In this document: in pieces, positions 1-7,200 of the stretch
How positions within the stretch are numbered: the first letter of the stretch is position 1
Layout of the letters: each line of letters begins with the position of its first letter
NCBI GenBank assembly: GCA_017448375.1
Contig: JAFSLR010000334.1
Coordinates: forward strand, 1 to 12,230
Length of the DNA: 12,230 nucleotides
Direction: 5' to 3'
Origin: Synergistaceae bacterium
GTDB taxonomy: Bacteria > Synergistota > Synergistia > Synergistales > Aminobacteriaceae
The notes under the pieces: model-generated
What the model was told of the DNA's origin: nothing
Databases searched by the model: none
What the model saw: only the letters and a program-made list of their open reading frames with translations
Translations under genes and position numbers: made by a program

Positions 1-563
1 AACCCTCAAAGTTTGCGGTGATAGAAACAGCAACGGTAGATTTTACAGAAAATACAGTAAATGAAATTCTGCGAAATACAGTCTCCAAACAGCCAGCATA
101 TGACAAAGGCATACTTTCATTGCTCAGGAGAAATAATTATTTGCGTCTTCTGTATCATCAATTCGTAAAACCTGCGCTGAATAATAACAATAGTATTCCC
201 GAAAAACTCGCAGGCCGTGAAATTCTTTCGGAGATGCTTGCAAAGCTGAATAAAGATGTCTCACTCTCAGGAGCAAAATTAATCATCGCGTATCACCCTT
301 CCGTTTCACTGAACAAAGACGGCACTATGAAAATCGATGATGACCCTGAAGTTGTGAGGCAGTTCTCGGAATTATGCTCCGAAAATGGAATTTATTTCCT
401 CAACATGGCCGGGCGTTTCCTTGAGGAGTACAAAAAGGATTACACGCTTCCTTACGGTTTCGCAAACACTTCAGTCGGAAAAGGACATATGAATGTTTAC
501 GGACATAGAATGTTTGCTGATGAGATTTACAGGCTCATTCAGAGAATAGGAGCAGGCTCATGA
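1..563 (+). CDS. SGNH/GDSL-type hydrolase or O-acetyltransferase partner, C-terminal part (5' end outside window)
   Basis: The frame is open back to the left edge (codons for PSKFA precede the GTG at 18), so this is the C-terminal ~187 residues of a longer protein and the GTG is not a credible start. Visible are a beta-strand-like stretch (AKLIIAYHPSVSL), a second one (NGIYFLNMAGRFLEEY) and a terminal block GKGHMNVYGHRMFADEIY, which resembles SGNH block V, where the His before M-N is the catalytic base. The Asp usually found three residues before that His is not there. Block I with the Ser nucleophile would lie outside the window. The stop overlaps the start of the MBOAT gene (ATGA). Inference: it works with that acyltransferase at the periplasmic or outer face to modify an envelope glycan, as AlgJ/AlgX or DltD-like partners do. 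The fold assignment is moderately sure; the substrate is unknown. Confidence 0.65.
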   Translation, partial: PSKFAVIETATVDFTENTVNEILRNTVSKQPAYDKGILSLLRRNNYLRLLYHQFVKPALNNNNSIPEKLAGREILSEMLAKLNKDVSLSGAKLIIAYHPSVSLNKDGTMKIDDDPEVVRQFSELCSENGIYFLNMAGRFLEEYKKDYTLPYGFANTSVGKGHMNVYGHRMFADEIYRLIQRIGAGS

Positions 564-1951
564 TATTCACATCACTGGCATTCATGGTATTCTTTGTTGT
601 CGTTCTCGCTGGAGTTTTAGCTATACAGAAATTTTCAGGCAATGACAGGATAAAGTATTATTTCCTCTTAGCGGCAAGTTATTTCTTTTACGGCTGGTGG
701 GACTGGAGATTCTGCTTCCTTCTGCTTTTCGTGTCACTCAGTTCGTATTTGACCGCACTCCATTGCAGGAAAAAATTTGTGTATATTCTCGGCGTTTCTG
801 TACCGCTTATAGCACTGGGAGTGTTCAAATATTTTAATTTCTTCATGGACTCTCTTGGCCTTCACAGTTTTAGCAGCTTGAGAATCATTCTTCCAGTCGG
901 AATTTCATTCTACACATTTCAAGCATTGAGCTATGTTATTGACGTTCACAGGGGGAAAATCAAAGCGGAAAAAGATTTCGTCAGGCTCGCGCTGTATATA
1001 TCATTCTTCCCGCAGCTAGTTGCAGGGCCGATCGTTAGAGCTTCAGATTTTCTTCCGCAATTATATGAGCCTTCGAGGAAAATAACGGCTGAGAATTTCT
1101 GCACAGGCATTCAGATTATGGCAATGGGATTCTTCAAGAAAGTTGTGCTTGCGGATCATCTTTCTGTGTTCGTTGATGACGTTTTCGGAATCCCTGCGGC
1201 CTTTCACTGGTCTGCAATAATTCTCGCTGTAATGTCATATTCGCTCCAGATATATTTTGATTTCTCCGGGTATTCGGACATCGCAACGGGCTGTGCCAAA
1301 TGTCTCGGCTATGATTTCATGATGAACTTCAACCTGCCGTATATTTCACGGAGCGTAACGGAATTTTGGCGGAGATGGCATATTTCGCTTTCGGGCTGGC
1401 TCAAGGATTACCTTTATATACCTTTAGGCGGAAACAGGCGCGGGCGGTCAAGGCAATTAATCAACCTTATGATTACAATGTTGCTTGGGGGATTATGGCA
1501 CGGTGCAGACTGGACTTTTGTTTTCTGGGGAGGGCTTAACGGCTTGGCTTTGTGCGCTGAGAAAATATTTCCTTCACGCAGGAATAGCACAGGAATGTTT
1601 ATCAGCACATTGAAAATTATTTCTGTATTCGCGTTCATTTCATTCACATGGATATTTTTCCGCGCTGAAAGTTTCTCTGACGCATGGGCGGTAATCACCG
1701 GGATATTCACTCTTCAGAACGGGATAAAACAGCCGTTTTTCTGGTCATTCGTTGCGATTGTCCTGCTTATAGTTTCGGAGATTGCTGCATTTCTTCGGGC
1801 AAGGCGTGAAGGGCTTGACTCTGTTACCGGATTTGTACCCGTCATGAACCTTAACACAATAACGGGACTCACTGTATATTTTGTGTTTATCGGGCTGATT
1901 CTGGGACTGGCTTTCACTGGGGAAAATCCTTTTGTGTATTTCCAGTTCTGA
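560..1951 (+). CDS. MBOAT family membrane O-acyltransferase (AlgI-like)
   Basis: A complete polytopic membrane protein of 463 residues, the usual size for AlgI-type MBOAT enzymes. These proteins move acetyl groups across the membrane for O-acetylation of polysaccharides or cell-wall polymers. It starts with the typical hydrophobic opening MIFTSLAFMVFF. The family core is clear: FPQLVAGPIVR (~150-160), YFDFSGYSDIATG (~232-244), FWRRWHISLSGWLKDYLYIP (~269-288) and LLGGLWHGADWTFVFWG (~308-324), in which His314 matches the invariant catalytic histidine. It ends NPFVYFQF, also common in the family. AGGAG at 548-552 lies 7 nt before the ATG, which overlaps the stop of the upstream SGNH gene, implying translational coupling. 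The hairpin at 1961-1986 follows the stop. The family is nearly certain; the polymer that is acylated cannot be told from sequence. Confidence 0.93.
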   Translation: MIFTSLAFMVFFVVVLAGVLAIQKFSGNDRIKYYFLLAASYFFYGWWDWRFCFLLLFVSLSSYLTALHCRKKFVYILGVSVPLIALGVFKYFNFFMDSLGLHSFSSLRIILPVGISFYTFQALSYVIDVHRGKIKAEKDFVRLALYISFFPQLVAGPIVRASDFLPQLYEPSRKITAENFCTGIQIMAMGFFKKVVLADHLSVFVDDVFGIPAAFHWSAIILAVMSYSLQIYFDFSGYSDIATGCAKCLGYDFMMNFNLPYISRSVTEFWRRWHISLSGWLKDYLYIPLGGNRRGRSRQLINLMITMLLGGLWHGADWTFVFWGGLNGLALCAEKIFPSRRNSTGMFISTLKIISVFAFISFTWIFFRAESFSDAWAVITGIFTLQNGIKQPFFWSFVAIVLLIVSEIAAFLRARREGLDSVTGFVPVMNLNTITGLTVYFVFIGLILGLAFTGENPFVYFQF

Positions 1952-1960
1952 AAAACTTAT

Positions 1961-1996
1961 CCCCCGCCAATGATTTAAGACGGGGGAAAATTTTTT
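1961..1996. terminator. Shared bidirectional terminator between convergent genes
   Basis: CCCCCG (1961-1966) pairs with CGGGGG (1981-1986) across a 14-nt loop. On the + strand it is followed by AAAATTTTTTG, serving the MBOAT gene. On the - strand it is followed by ATAAGTTTTT, serving the LicD-family gene, whose stop is at 2001. The stem is short but GC-only. Confidence 0.7.
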
Positions 1997-2000
1997 GTCG

Positions 2001-2807
2001 TTAATCCAGCTCGTAAGCCTTGAAGAAATGAGTTGAGACTCTTTTTTCCGCCGGAGGAAGCTGCATATAATCCCCGTAAAGCATAGTCAGCCATTCATCA
2101 TAGCCGACAGGAGCGTTATACTTTCTTCCCTCAAAATCAAGCCCGGTCATTTCCTCCAGACGCTCACGGCGTATCACCGCATTATGCAGACCCACGAAAT
2201 CACCCACAAATCCCGTGTCCTGATAGGCGTAACGTTTTGCATTCTTAACGAGTTCTTTCACGAAGTAATGACGCGGAAACACCCTAAGCACTGCCCTGAA
2301 CAACGACACAGCTATACGCCGTAGAAATCCCCCGCGTGTAGGCTTGAGGAAAATAGGCAGCTTCCTTCCGAGATTGCAGACGAAAAGTATATTGCGTCTC
2401 CGAAACATTTTCTTTTGTTCGTCCTCGTCAATCGGCGCATTATCCATCACAAATATATCAATGTATACTGAGAGTTTGTCGCCCTTCTCGTCAGGCTCAT
2501 AAAGAACTGTTGAGGTGTCCAGAACTTTCCCGAAATATACGAAGCTCTCCGAATCAATTTCTGCGCTTACGAATTTATAGCGTTCGTTCTTCTCGTTGAA
2601 CATGGCCATGAACTTGTCATAATCCGGCCTCAGCATACCCAGATCAATATCATCATCCCACGGAATATAACCCTTATGACGCACCGCACCCAAGAGAGTC
2701 CCGCCGTTGAGCCAGCACTTCAAGCCGTTATCCGCGCAGAATTTCATCACAACGTCTATTATCTCAAGCTGTATTTCCTTCAGTCTTTCCTGTCCGATTT
2801 CCTTCAT
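2001..2807 (-). CDS. LicD family protein (phosphocholine/phosphotransferase-like)
   Basis: The 268-residue product carries the LicD signature near its N-terminus: NGGTLLGAVRHKGYIPWDDD at ~34-53 followed by IDLGM. This is a nucleotidyltransferase-fold motif in which the Gly-Gly pair and the Asp cluster (D51-D53, D55) bind nucleotide and metal. A second family-typical stretch, YIDIFVMDNAP, lies at ~115-125. Characterised LicD proteins transfer phosphocholine or related phospho-groups onto teichoic acid or lipopolysaccharide sugars. There is no signal peptide, so it should act in the cytoplasm on lipid-linked glycan precursors. The start is supported by GGAAGGA (about 2814-2820) before the ATG at 2805-2807. 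The gene converges on the SGNH-MBOAT pair, which fits an envelope-decoration locus. It lies directly downstream of tnpB on the same strand. The exact donor and acceptor are unknown; no licABC choline genes are in view. Confidence 0.88.
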   Translation of the reverse strand: MKEIGQERLKEIQLEIIDVVMKFCADNGLKCWLNGGTLLGAVRHKGYIPWDDDIDLGMLRPDYDKFMAMFNEKNERYKFVSAEIDSESFVYFGKVLDTSTVLYEPDEKGDKLSVYIDIFVMDNAPIDEDEQKKMFRRRNILFVCNLGRKLPIFLKPTRGGFLRRIAVSLFRAVLRVFPRHYFVKELVKNAKRYAYQDTGFVGDFVGLHNAVIRRERLEEMTGLDFEGRKYNAPVGYDEWLTMLYGDYMQLPPAEKRVSTHFFKAYELD

Positions 2808-2838
2808 GTTTTGTCCTTCCGAAAATTATTACCGTTAC

Positions 2839-2849
2839 AGAAAACTTAC
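2839..2849 (-). repeat. 11-bp direct repeat, right-end copy
   Basis: AGAAAACTTAC on the + strand is identical to 4199-4209 and in the same orientation. It lies beyond the last in-frame stop of the extended tnpB frame and about 30 bp before the LicD gene's ATG. It may be a subterminal element of the IS right end, or part of the LicD promoter region. Confidence 0.4.
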
Positions 2850-2858
2850 AAAAAGCTA

Positions 2859-2996
2859 TTAATCAACTTTTACGTTTCTTTCCTCATTCTTCGCGTCCGC
2901 TTTCGCTGGTGCAACTCGCTACTAACGTTTGGTGTAACGCTCCAGAGGCTTTAATTCCCCGCTAACGTACGGGTACATATCAATAATTCCGTGTTA
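2859..2996 (-). ncRNA. Candidate omega RNA (reRNA) at the 3' end of tnpB
   Basis: TnpB nucleases are known to use a guide RNA made from the 3' end of tnpB and the right end of the element. The 135-nt stretch after the tnpB stop is GC-richer than the sequences at the element's two ends and offers three hairpins on the - strand: CCCG/CGGG around an 8-nt loop (2958-2973), GCGTT/AACGT with one G-U pair (2925-2940), and GC-GAAA-GC with a GNRA tetraloop (2899-2906). The heptamer ACGTTAG occurs twice. The RNA probably begins inside tnpB and ends at the element's right end, so both limits given are approximate. The guide would be the sequence just beyond that end, on the LicD side. Inferred from position and foldability only. 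Confidence 0.5.
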
Positions 2997-4163
2997 GTGG
3001 TTAATTATTGATTGGCCGTATTGATACAAATTTATGCTGGCGTTCATATCCCGGTCTATCACAGTTCCGCAGTGTTCACAATGATATGTCCTTTCTGAGA
3101 GCTTCAAATCCTGCTTCTTATGCCCGCAAACTGAACATAATTTGCTTGACGGGTAAAATCTGTCTACAGTGATAAACCTTATGCCGTGCCACTCGCATTT
3201 ATAGCTCATTATTCTATAAAACTCCGCTAACTTTTGTTCCTGAACGGCTTTTGCCAGATGTTTGTTCTTCATCATTCCTGTTACATTCAAATCTTCCATG
3301 ACTATAAAACTTGGTTCTCGTTTTACAATCTCAGTCGTTGCTTGCTGAATATAATTCGTCCTGATGTCCGTTAATCGGTGCGTTATTCTTAAAAGCTGCT
3401 TTTCACTTTTTACAATATTGCGTGTCTTCTCGTAACGTTCTCCTTTCTTGTTCTTTTCATATTTTCGTGAGATTTTGCGCTGCAACCTTCGCTGTTTTTT
3501 CTTTAACCGTCTCACTCGGCTTGTCTTGTTTATGTTTTTGTAGACATGGCCGGAACTGCATATAGCCAAGTCCTTAACGCCTAAATCTATTCCAATACCG
3601 TCATTACTCGATGTAAACTCTTGAGCGTCAACTTCAATCCCGACCGTAAGAAACCAGTTAATCCCGTCAAAACTTATACGCGGATTGAAATATTTTGTCC
3701 CTAACGGTATTCGCTCATGCTCCGAAAGTCTGAACCAGTTTGCTCTCTGACGGTTTTTCTTACGGCTCTGCGCTATGTTTTCCAGCTTTACATGTGTCGC
3801 CGTAAATTTTATCTTTAACGGGTCGGCATAAAACTTTGGAGGATTGCGTTTACGGCTCTTATATTTCGGGTGTCCTGCTAGTCCCTCAAAAAAATTTTCA
3901 TACGCTTTCACTGCATCTTTGATTGCTTGCTTGCATACATTATTACTTACCGTGTAAAGCCAGCTATTATTAGGCTCTTGCTTATAAAGCGTGAAGCGTT
4001 TTCGCAGTTCGTAATCATTGAGGAACTTACCGCATTTATCATGATTTCTTTTTTCTTCAGATAACGCCCAATTATATGCAAACCTTGCGCTTCCTGAAAA
4101 TTGGAATAATCGTGTCCGTTGCTTTTCGTTCGGAATTAACATAACCCGCACCGTTTTTAGCAT
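2994..4163 (-). CDS. tnpB: RNA-guided nuclease TnpB (IS200/IS605 OrfB), stand-alone
   Basis: The 389-residue product has the full TnpB layout. An N-terminal helix-turn-helix/WED region opens MLKTVRVMLIPNEKQRTRLF, with FAYNWAL at ~28-34. RuvC-I is GIDLGVKDLA (Asp193), followed by a basic coiled region (~214-262). RuvC-II is VMEDLNVTGM (Glu290), the zinc ribbon is CSVCG...CEHCG (Cys343, 346, 362, 365), and RuvC-III is DRDMNAS (Asp372). All three acidic residues and four cysteines are present, so it should be an active DNA nuclease and not a dead regulator. A strong ribosome site (GGAGGTGA, ~4167-4174) fixes the ATG at 4161-4163. There is no tnpA in the window, as in IS1341-type elements, which need a TnpA elsewhere to move. 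The frame continues in coding-like fashion past the TAA at 2994, so the natural C-terminal tail may be lost. Confidence 0.93.
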   Translation of the reverse strand: MLKTVRVMLIPNEKQRTRLFQFSGSARFAYNWALSEEKRNHDKCGKFLNDYELRKRFTLYKQEPNNSWLYTVSNNVCKQAIKDAVKAYENFFEGLAGHPKYKSRKRNPPKFYADPLKIKFTATHVKLENIAQSRKKNRQRANWFRLSEHERIPLGTKYFNPRISFDGINWFLTVGIEVDAQEFTSSNDGIGIDLGVKDLAICSSGHVYKNINKTSRVRRLKKKQRRLQRKISRKYEKNKKGERYEKTRNIVKSEKQLLRITHRLTDIRTNYIQQATTEIVKREPSFIVMEDLNVTGMMKNKHLAKAVQEQKLAEFYRIMSYKCEWHGIRFITVDRFYPSSKLCSVCGHKKQDLKLSERTYHCEHCGTVIDRDMNASINLYQYGQSIINH

Positions 4164-4166
4164 ATT

Positions 4167-4190
4167 CTCACCTCCTTTTTTATTATTATA
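4167..4190 (-). promoter_or_regulatory. tnpB -10 box and ribosome binding site
   Basis: On the - strand TATAAT (4185-4190) is followed by an A-rich leader and GGAGGTGA (~4167-4174), three bases before the ATG. The leader would be very short. At 17 bp upstream only a poor -35 (TTCAGT) is present, so promoter strength is uncertain. The ribosome site is close to consensus. Confidence 0.5.
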
Positions 4191-4198
4191 AGGCAGTG

Positions 4199-4209
4199 AG
4201 AAAACTTAC
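4199..4209 (-). repeat. 11-bp direct repeat, left-end copy
   Basis: AGAAAACTTAC on the + strand is identical to 2839-2849. Its AAAACTTA core (4201-4208) also forms an inverted repeat with TAAGTTTT at 4239-4246 across a 30-bp AT-rich spacer, so this end of the element is partly palindromic. Confidence 0.4.
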
Positions 4210-4262
4210 TGAAATAACAATTTTTTTACTATCTTTTATAAGTTTTAATTAAGCGTTAACCA

Positions 4263-4289
4263 GCCCCCCTGCGCCTTTCACAGAGGGGC
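4263..4289 (-). terminator. Terminator-like hairpin after the protease gene
   Basis: A 9-bp stem with one G-U pair (GCCCCTCTG with CAGGGGGGC, read on the - strand) and a 9-nt loop begins 10 nt after the protease stop. It lacks a U-run on the - strand, where TGGTTAACGC follows. It is therefore either a weak or factor-dependent terminator or a 3'-end protecting structure. The tnpB element begins shortly downstream and may have displaced the original tail. Confidence 0.5.
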
Positions 4290-4299
4290 AACAATAATT

Positions 4300-7200
4300 T
4301 TACTGCTTAACCGCAATTACAGGGTGATACTTCACTCCCTCATTGAGCCAAACGCTTACGGTAATCTTACGGCTCGAAGGCACCGTGAGAATCTCCGCTC
4401 CGGCCTCATCGTAAAACTCCGCAATCTCGTCATCCTCAGACTTTCCGGCCTCATCAGGGTATGCAAGCCATACGAGTTTCGCACCCTCTGGAGCATTCTC
4501 GGAGAGCACCGCCCCAATGTCATACATTCCCGAAACGTTCACGCTTAATTCCGGGAGTATTGCCGCAATGATATAGCCGTTCCCGCTGAGTTCAGCCTCA
4601 TGAGGATCTGCCGTCCTTGATTCCCCTAATGTTATCGCCGGTTCAGGTTTTGATTCTTCTTTTGATTCTTCGGGCTGAGATTCTGATTCGGGCGATTCGG
4701 ATTCGGTCTTTTCGGCTTGAGATTTTTCGCTCTTATTTTCGGGAACTGATTCCGTTACGGTTTCCGGCAATGCTGAATTATCCTTCTTGGTTTCGGGAAC
4801 GCTCTTTTTGTTGGGGTCATTAACTGTGAAGGTAAATTCTTTCGTGTCCTCATCGAGAACGTTATATGCCGTGAGGCTGTATGAAAACGTTCCGGCCTCT
4901 TTCGGTGTTCCGCTTAATGTTCCGTTTGAGAATCTCATACCGTCAGGAAGATCGCCTTCAAACTTCCACTTTATTGTCTTAGTTCCCGTTGCTGCAAATT
5001 TCACGCTGTATCTTTTCTTGAGTGTTGCGGCTGAAATTGAGCTTGTTGTGATCTTCGGGGGAGTCTTAGTTTTGATGACGACTCTTTTTGTTGATTTACC
5101 GTCAGCATTAGAGGCTGTTATGGTTATTGTTGTGGTTGTATCTCTTGCTGGTGCTGTACCTGTAAGAGTCGCGGTGTAATCGCCCGTCTGAGTCAGTGTG
5201 AATCCGTTTACCCTATTCATGCTGAAAGTTATATTCTTTGTTCCGTTGACCGCAAAATCAATTTCTATGTTGCTGTTCACAGGGCATGTCATGTTTACAG
5301 TACTTCCTCCGGGGAGAGTGAAGACTGGTTTTTTGCCTGCTATTGTGAGTTTGAGCTTCTTTGTTGCGGCTCTTGATGAAACGGAATTTGACGCGCTGAA
5401 TGTTATCGGGAGATTCTTCACTGAGATTGTCGGAGTCCCGGAAAGAACAGCCGTACCATTTTCGGGATCATTGGTGAACGTAAGCCCCAAGTCAGAGAGG
5501 CTCGAAGCTCCGAATTTCGCCAAGTCTGAAGCCGAAACCGAGCATGTAATATTGATAGGCTTTGTACCAGTCGCTTTAATCCTCGTCTCATTGTAGGCTC
5601 TTCCGACTTCTGCGCGTGAAAGTGTTGCTGTCAGCTTGGGAGCGACTCCGGCAACTTGAAACTTTACGGTTGATTCTGTTTTTCCGGCATCGTTTGAGAC
5701 CGTCAACTTCACAGTATATTCTCCGGCCTCAACAGGAGTCCCCGTAACAGTTGCAGTTGTACCGTCTCCATTCTGAGTGAAAGACATCGTAGAGGGAAGC
5801 CCTTCAATTTTCCACGTCATCGGTGTAGTACCTTTTGCCGTGAATCTAGCGGTGTACTTCTTGTCGGTCGTAGCTTTTGACATTCTCGCAGTTATTGCCG
5901 GCTTCTGAAGGACGATTAGAGGAATCCTTGCTGTGTCATATCCTCCTGAATTTGTCGCCCTTACTGTGAGATTGAATTTCCCGGCTCTTGTCGGTCTTCC
6001 TGAGAGAGTCCCTGAGCTGCTCATCTTCAATCCTGAAGGCTGGCCCGAAACTCTCCATGTTACCGGCTCTGAACCGTCAGAAAGCGTGAAGGTATACGGC
6101 CCGTAATCTTCTCCCATTTTCGCGTTGGGCAATGAGGAAGGAGCATTAATGACGGGCTTTCGGGGTTTTATCGTGAGCCTTACAGTTTTTGTTACGGGTC
6201 TGTTGTCGAGCTGGGTCGCTATATTTTCAGCCGTAATCTTTATGCTGTAAGTTCCTGCTGTTGTCGGAATACCTGACATGTAAACCGTTGAGCCGTTGAG
6301 AGATATTCCGTTGGGCTGGCCTGTTATTGTGATTGAGATTGGCTCTGTACCTGTTGCTTCTATTGCGTGCGAGTAATTCTCACCTACTGTACCGGCTTTG
6401 AGGCTTGAGACTCTTATCGTAGGCTTTACGGGCTTGGCGTTGATGATGAATGTAACGTCAACATTTAGCGTTACCGATGATGTTACAGCCTTAAGTGTTG
6501 CGGTGAAAGTCCCGGCTTTTGTGGGTTTCCCTGAAATGAGTCCCGATTTGCTGAGCGATAATCCAGACGGAAGTTTGCTGGACGTGCTCCAAGTTGCCGA
6601 AACCGAAGGCGTTAATGTCATCTGATGCCTCAAGCTGTAACCTACATAGCCTGTGATTTCTTCCGTATCAGCTTCAGGTACGCTCAAAACGTTAACGGTG
6701 AAGTTTTCCGAGTCTGAGCCGTAAGAGTTTGCAGCTTTTACGGTGAATGTGAATGTGCCTTCAGTTGTTGGAGTGCCGGATAATTTTCCCGTTGAAGAGT
6801 CTATTGCGAGTCCTGAAGGAACGTTACCGCTTGCTGACCATGTTATGGGCTTTGTTCCTGTTGCTGTGAACTGTGCGCTGTAAGACTGTCCAGCGTAAGC
6901 ATCATCAAGACTTATATCACTGATTGTCGGTGCTGTACCTGATGAAGTACCCGTAATAGTGAAGGCTTTTATTGTTGCGTTCTGGTTTGTGCTTTTTCCC
7001 GTTACCCATGAAGTTCCGTTGGGTGAAAAGAAGCTCCCGTCCTCAATAACTGCATTGTCAGACCAGCCCGAATATCTTTTCTCAACAGCCGTTCTTGCGC
7101 AGTTCGTGAAGGTTACGACAACGGAGAAATATTCACCTTCTGAAAGCGTTACGGGTGTGCTAAGGTCTACGGTATGATAGCCGGCGTAAGGCATTGTCCC

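Larger units (their letters stand above)
2839..4209 (-). mobile_element. IS200/IS605-type (IS1341-like) element carrying only tnpB
   Basis: The element contains tnpB and its 3' omega RNA region, with the left end near 4200 and the right end near 2850. The limits given are the outer edges of an 11-bp direct repeat (AGAAAACTTAC on the + strand). This is a working guess, since the true cleavage sites and the target-adjacent motif were not resolved. IS200/IS605 elements make no target duplications and have palindromic ends recognised as single strands. A same-orientation repeat at both ends therefore suits end hairpin elements better than a target duplication. It is inserted in an intergenic stretch between the protease terminator and the LicD gene, and no host reading frame appears broken. 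Confidence 0.6.

Noticed and set aside
18..20. GTG as the real start of the left-edge gene
   Set aside because: The frame is open to the edge and the product lacks the N-terminal half of an SGNH domain, so it is a truncated gene.
2919..2924. TAG recoding (TAG read as an amino acid) to explain the tnpB frame continuation
   Set aside because: The first break is a TAA, and the small gene at 8602 ends with TAG as an ordinary stop, so genome-wide recoding is unsupported.
2676..2954. 92-codon + strand open frame over the LicD start and the omega RNA region
   Set aside because: It overlaps the well-supported LicD N-terminus antisense, has no ribosome site or domain, and its C-terminal half lies in the predicted RNA region.
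2994..4163. TnpB-derived transcription regulator (TldR-like, nuclease-dead)
   Set aside because: Asp193, Glu290 and Asp372 are all present, unlike nuclease-dead derivatives.
4617..5596. Hydrophobic Val/Leu-rich + strand open frames opposite the Ig-like repeats
   Set aside because: They are reverse-complement shadows of Thr/Ser/Asn/Lys-rich Ig repeats, which give Val/Leu-rich antisense translations. No ribosome sites are present and they interrupt each other.
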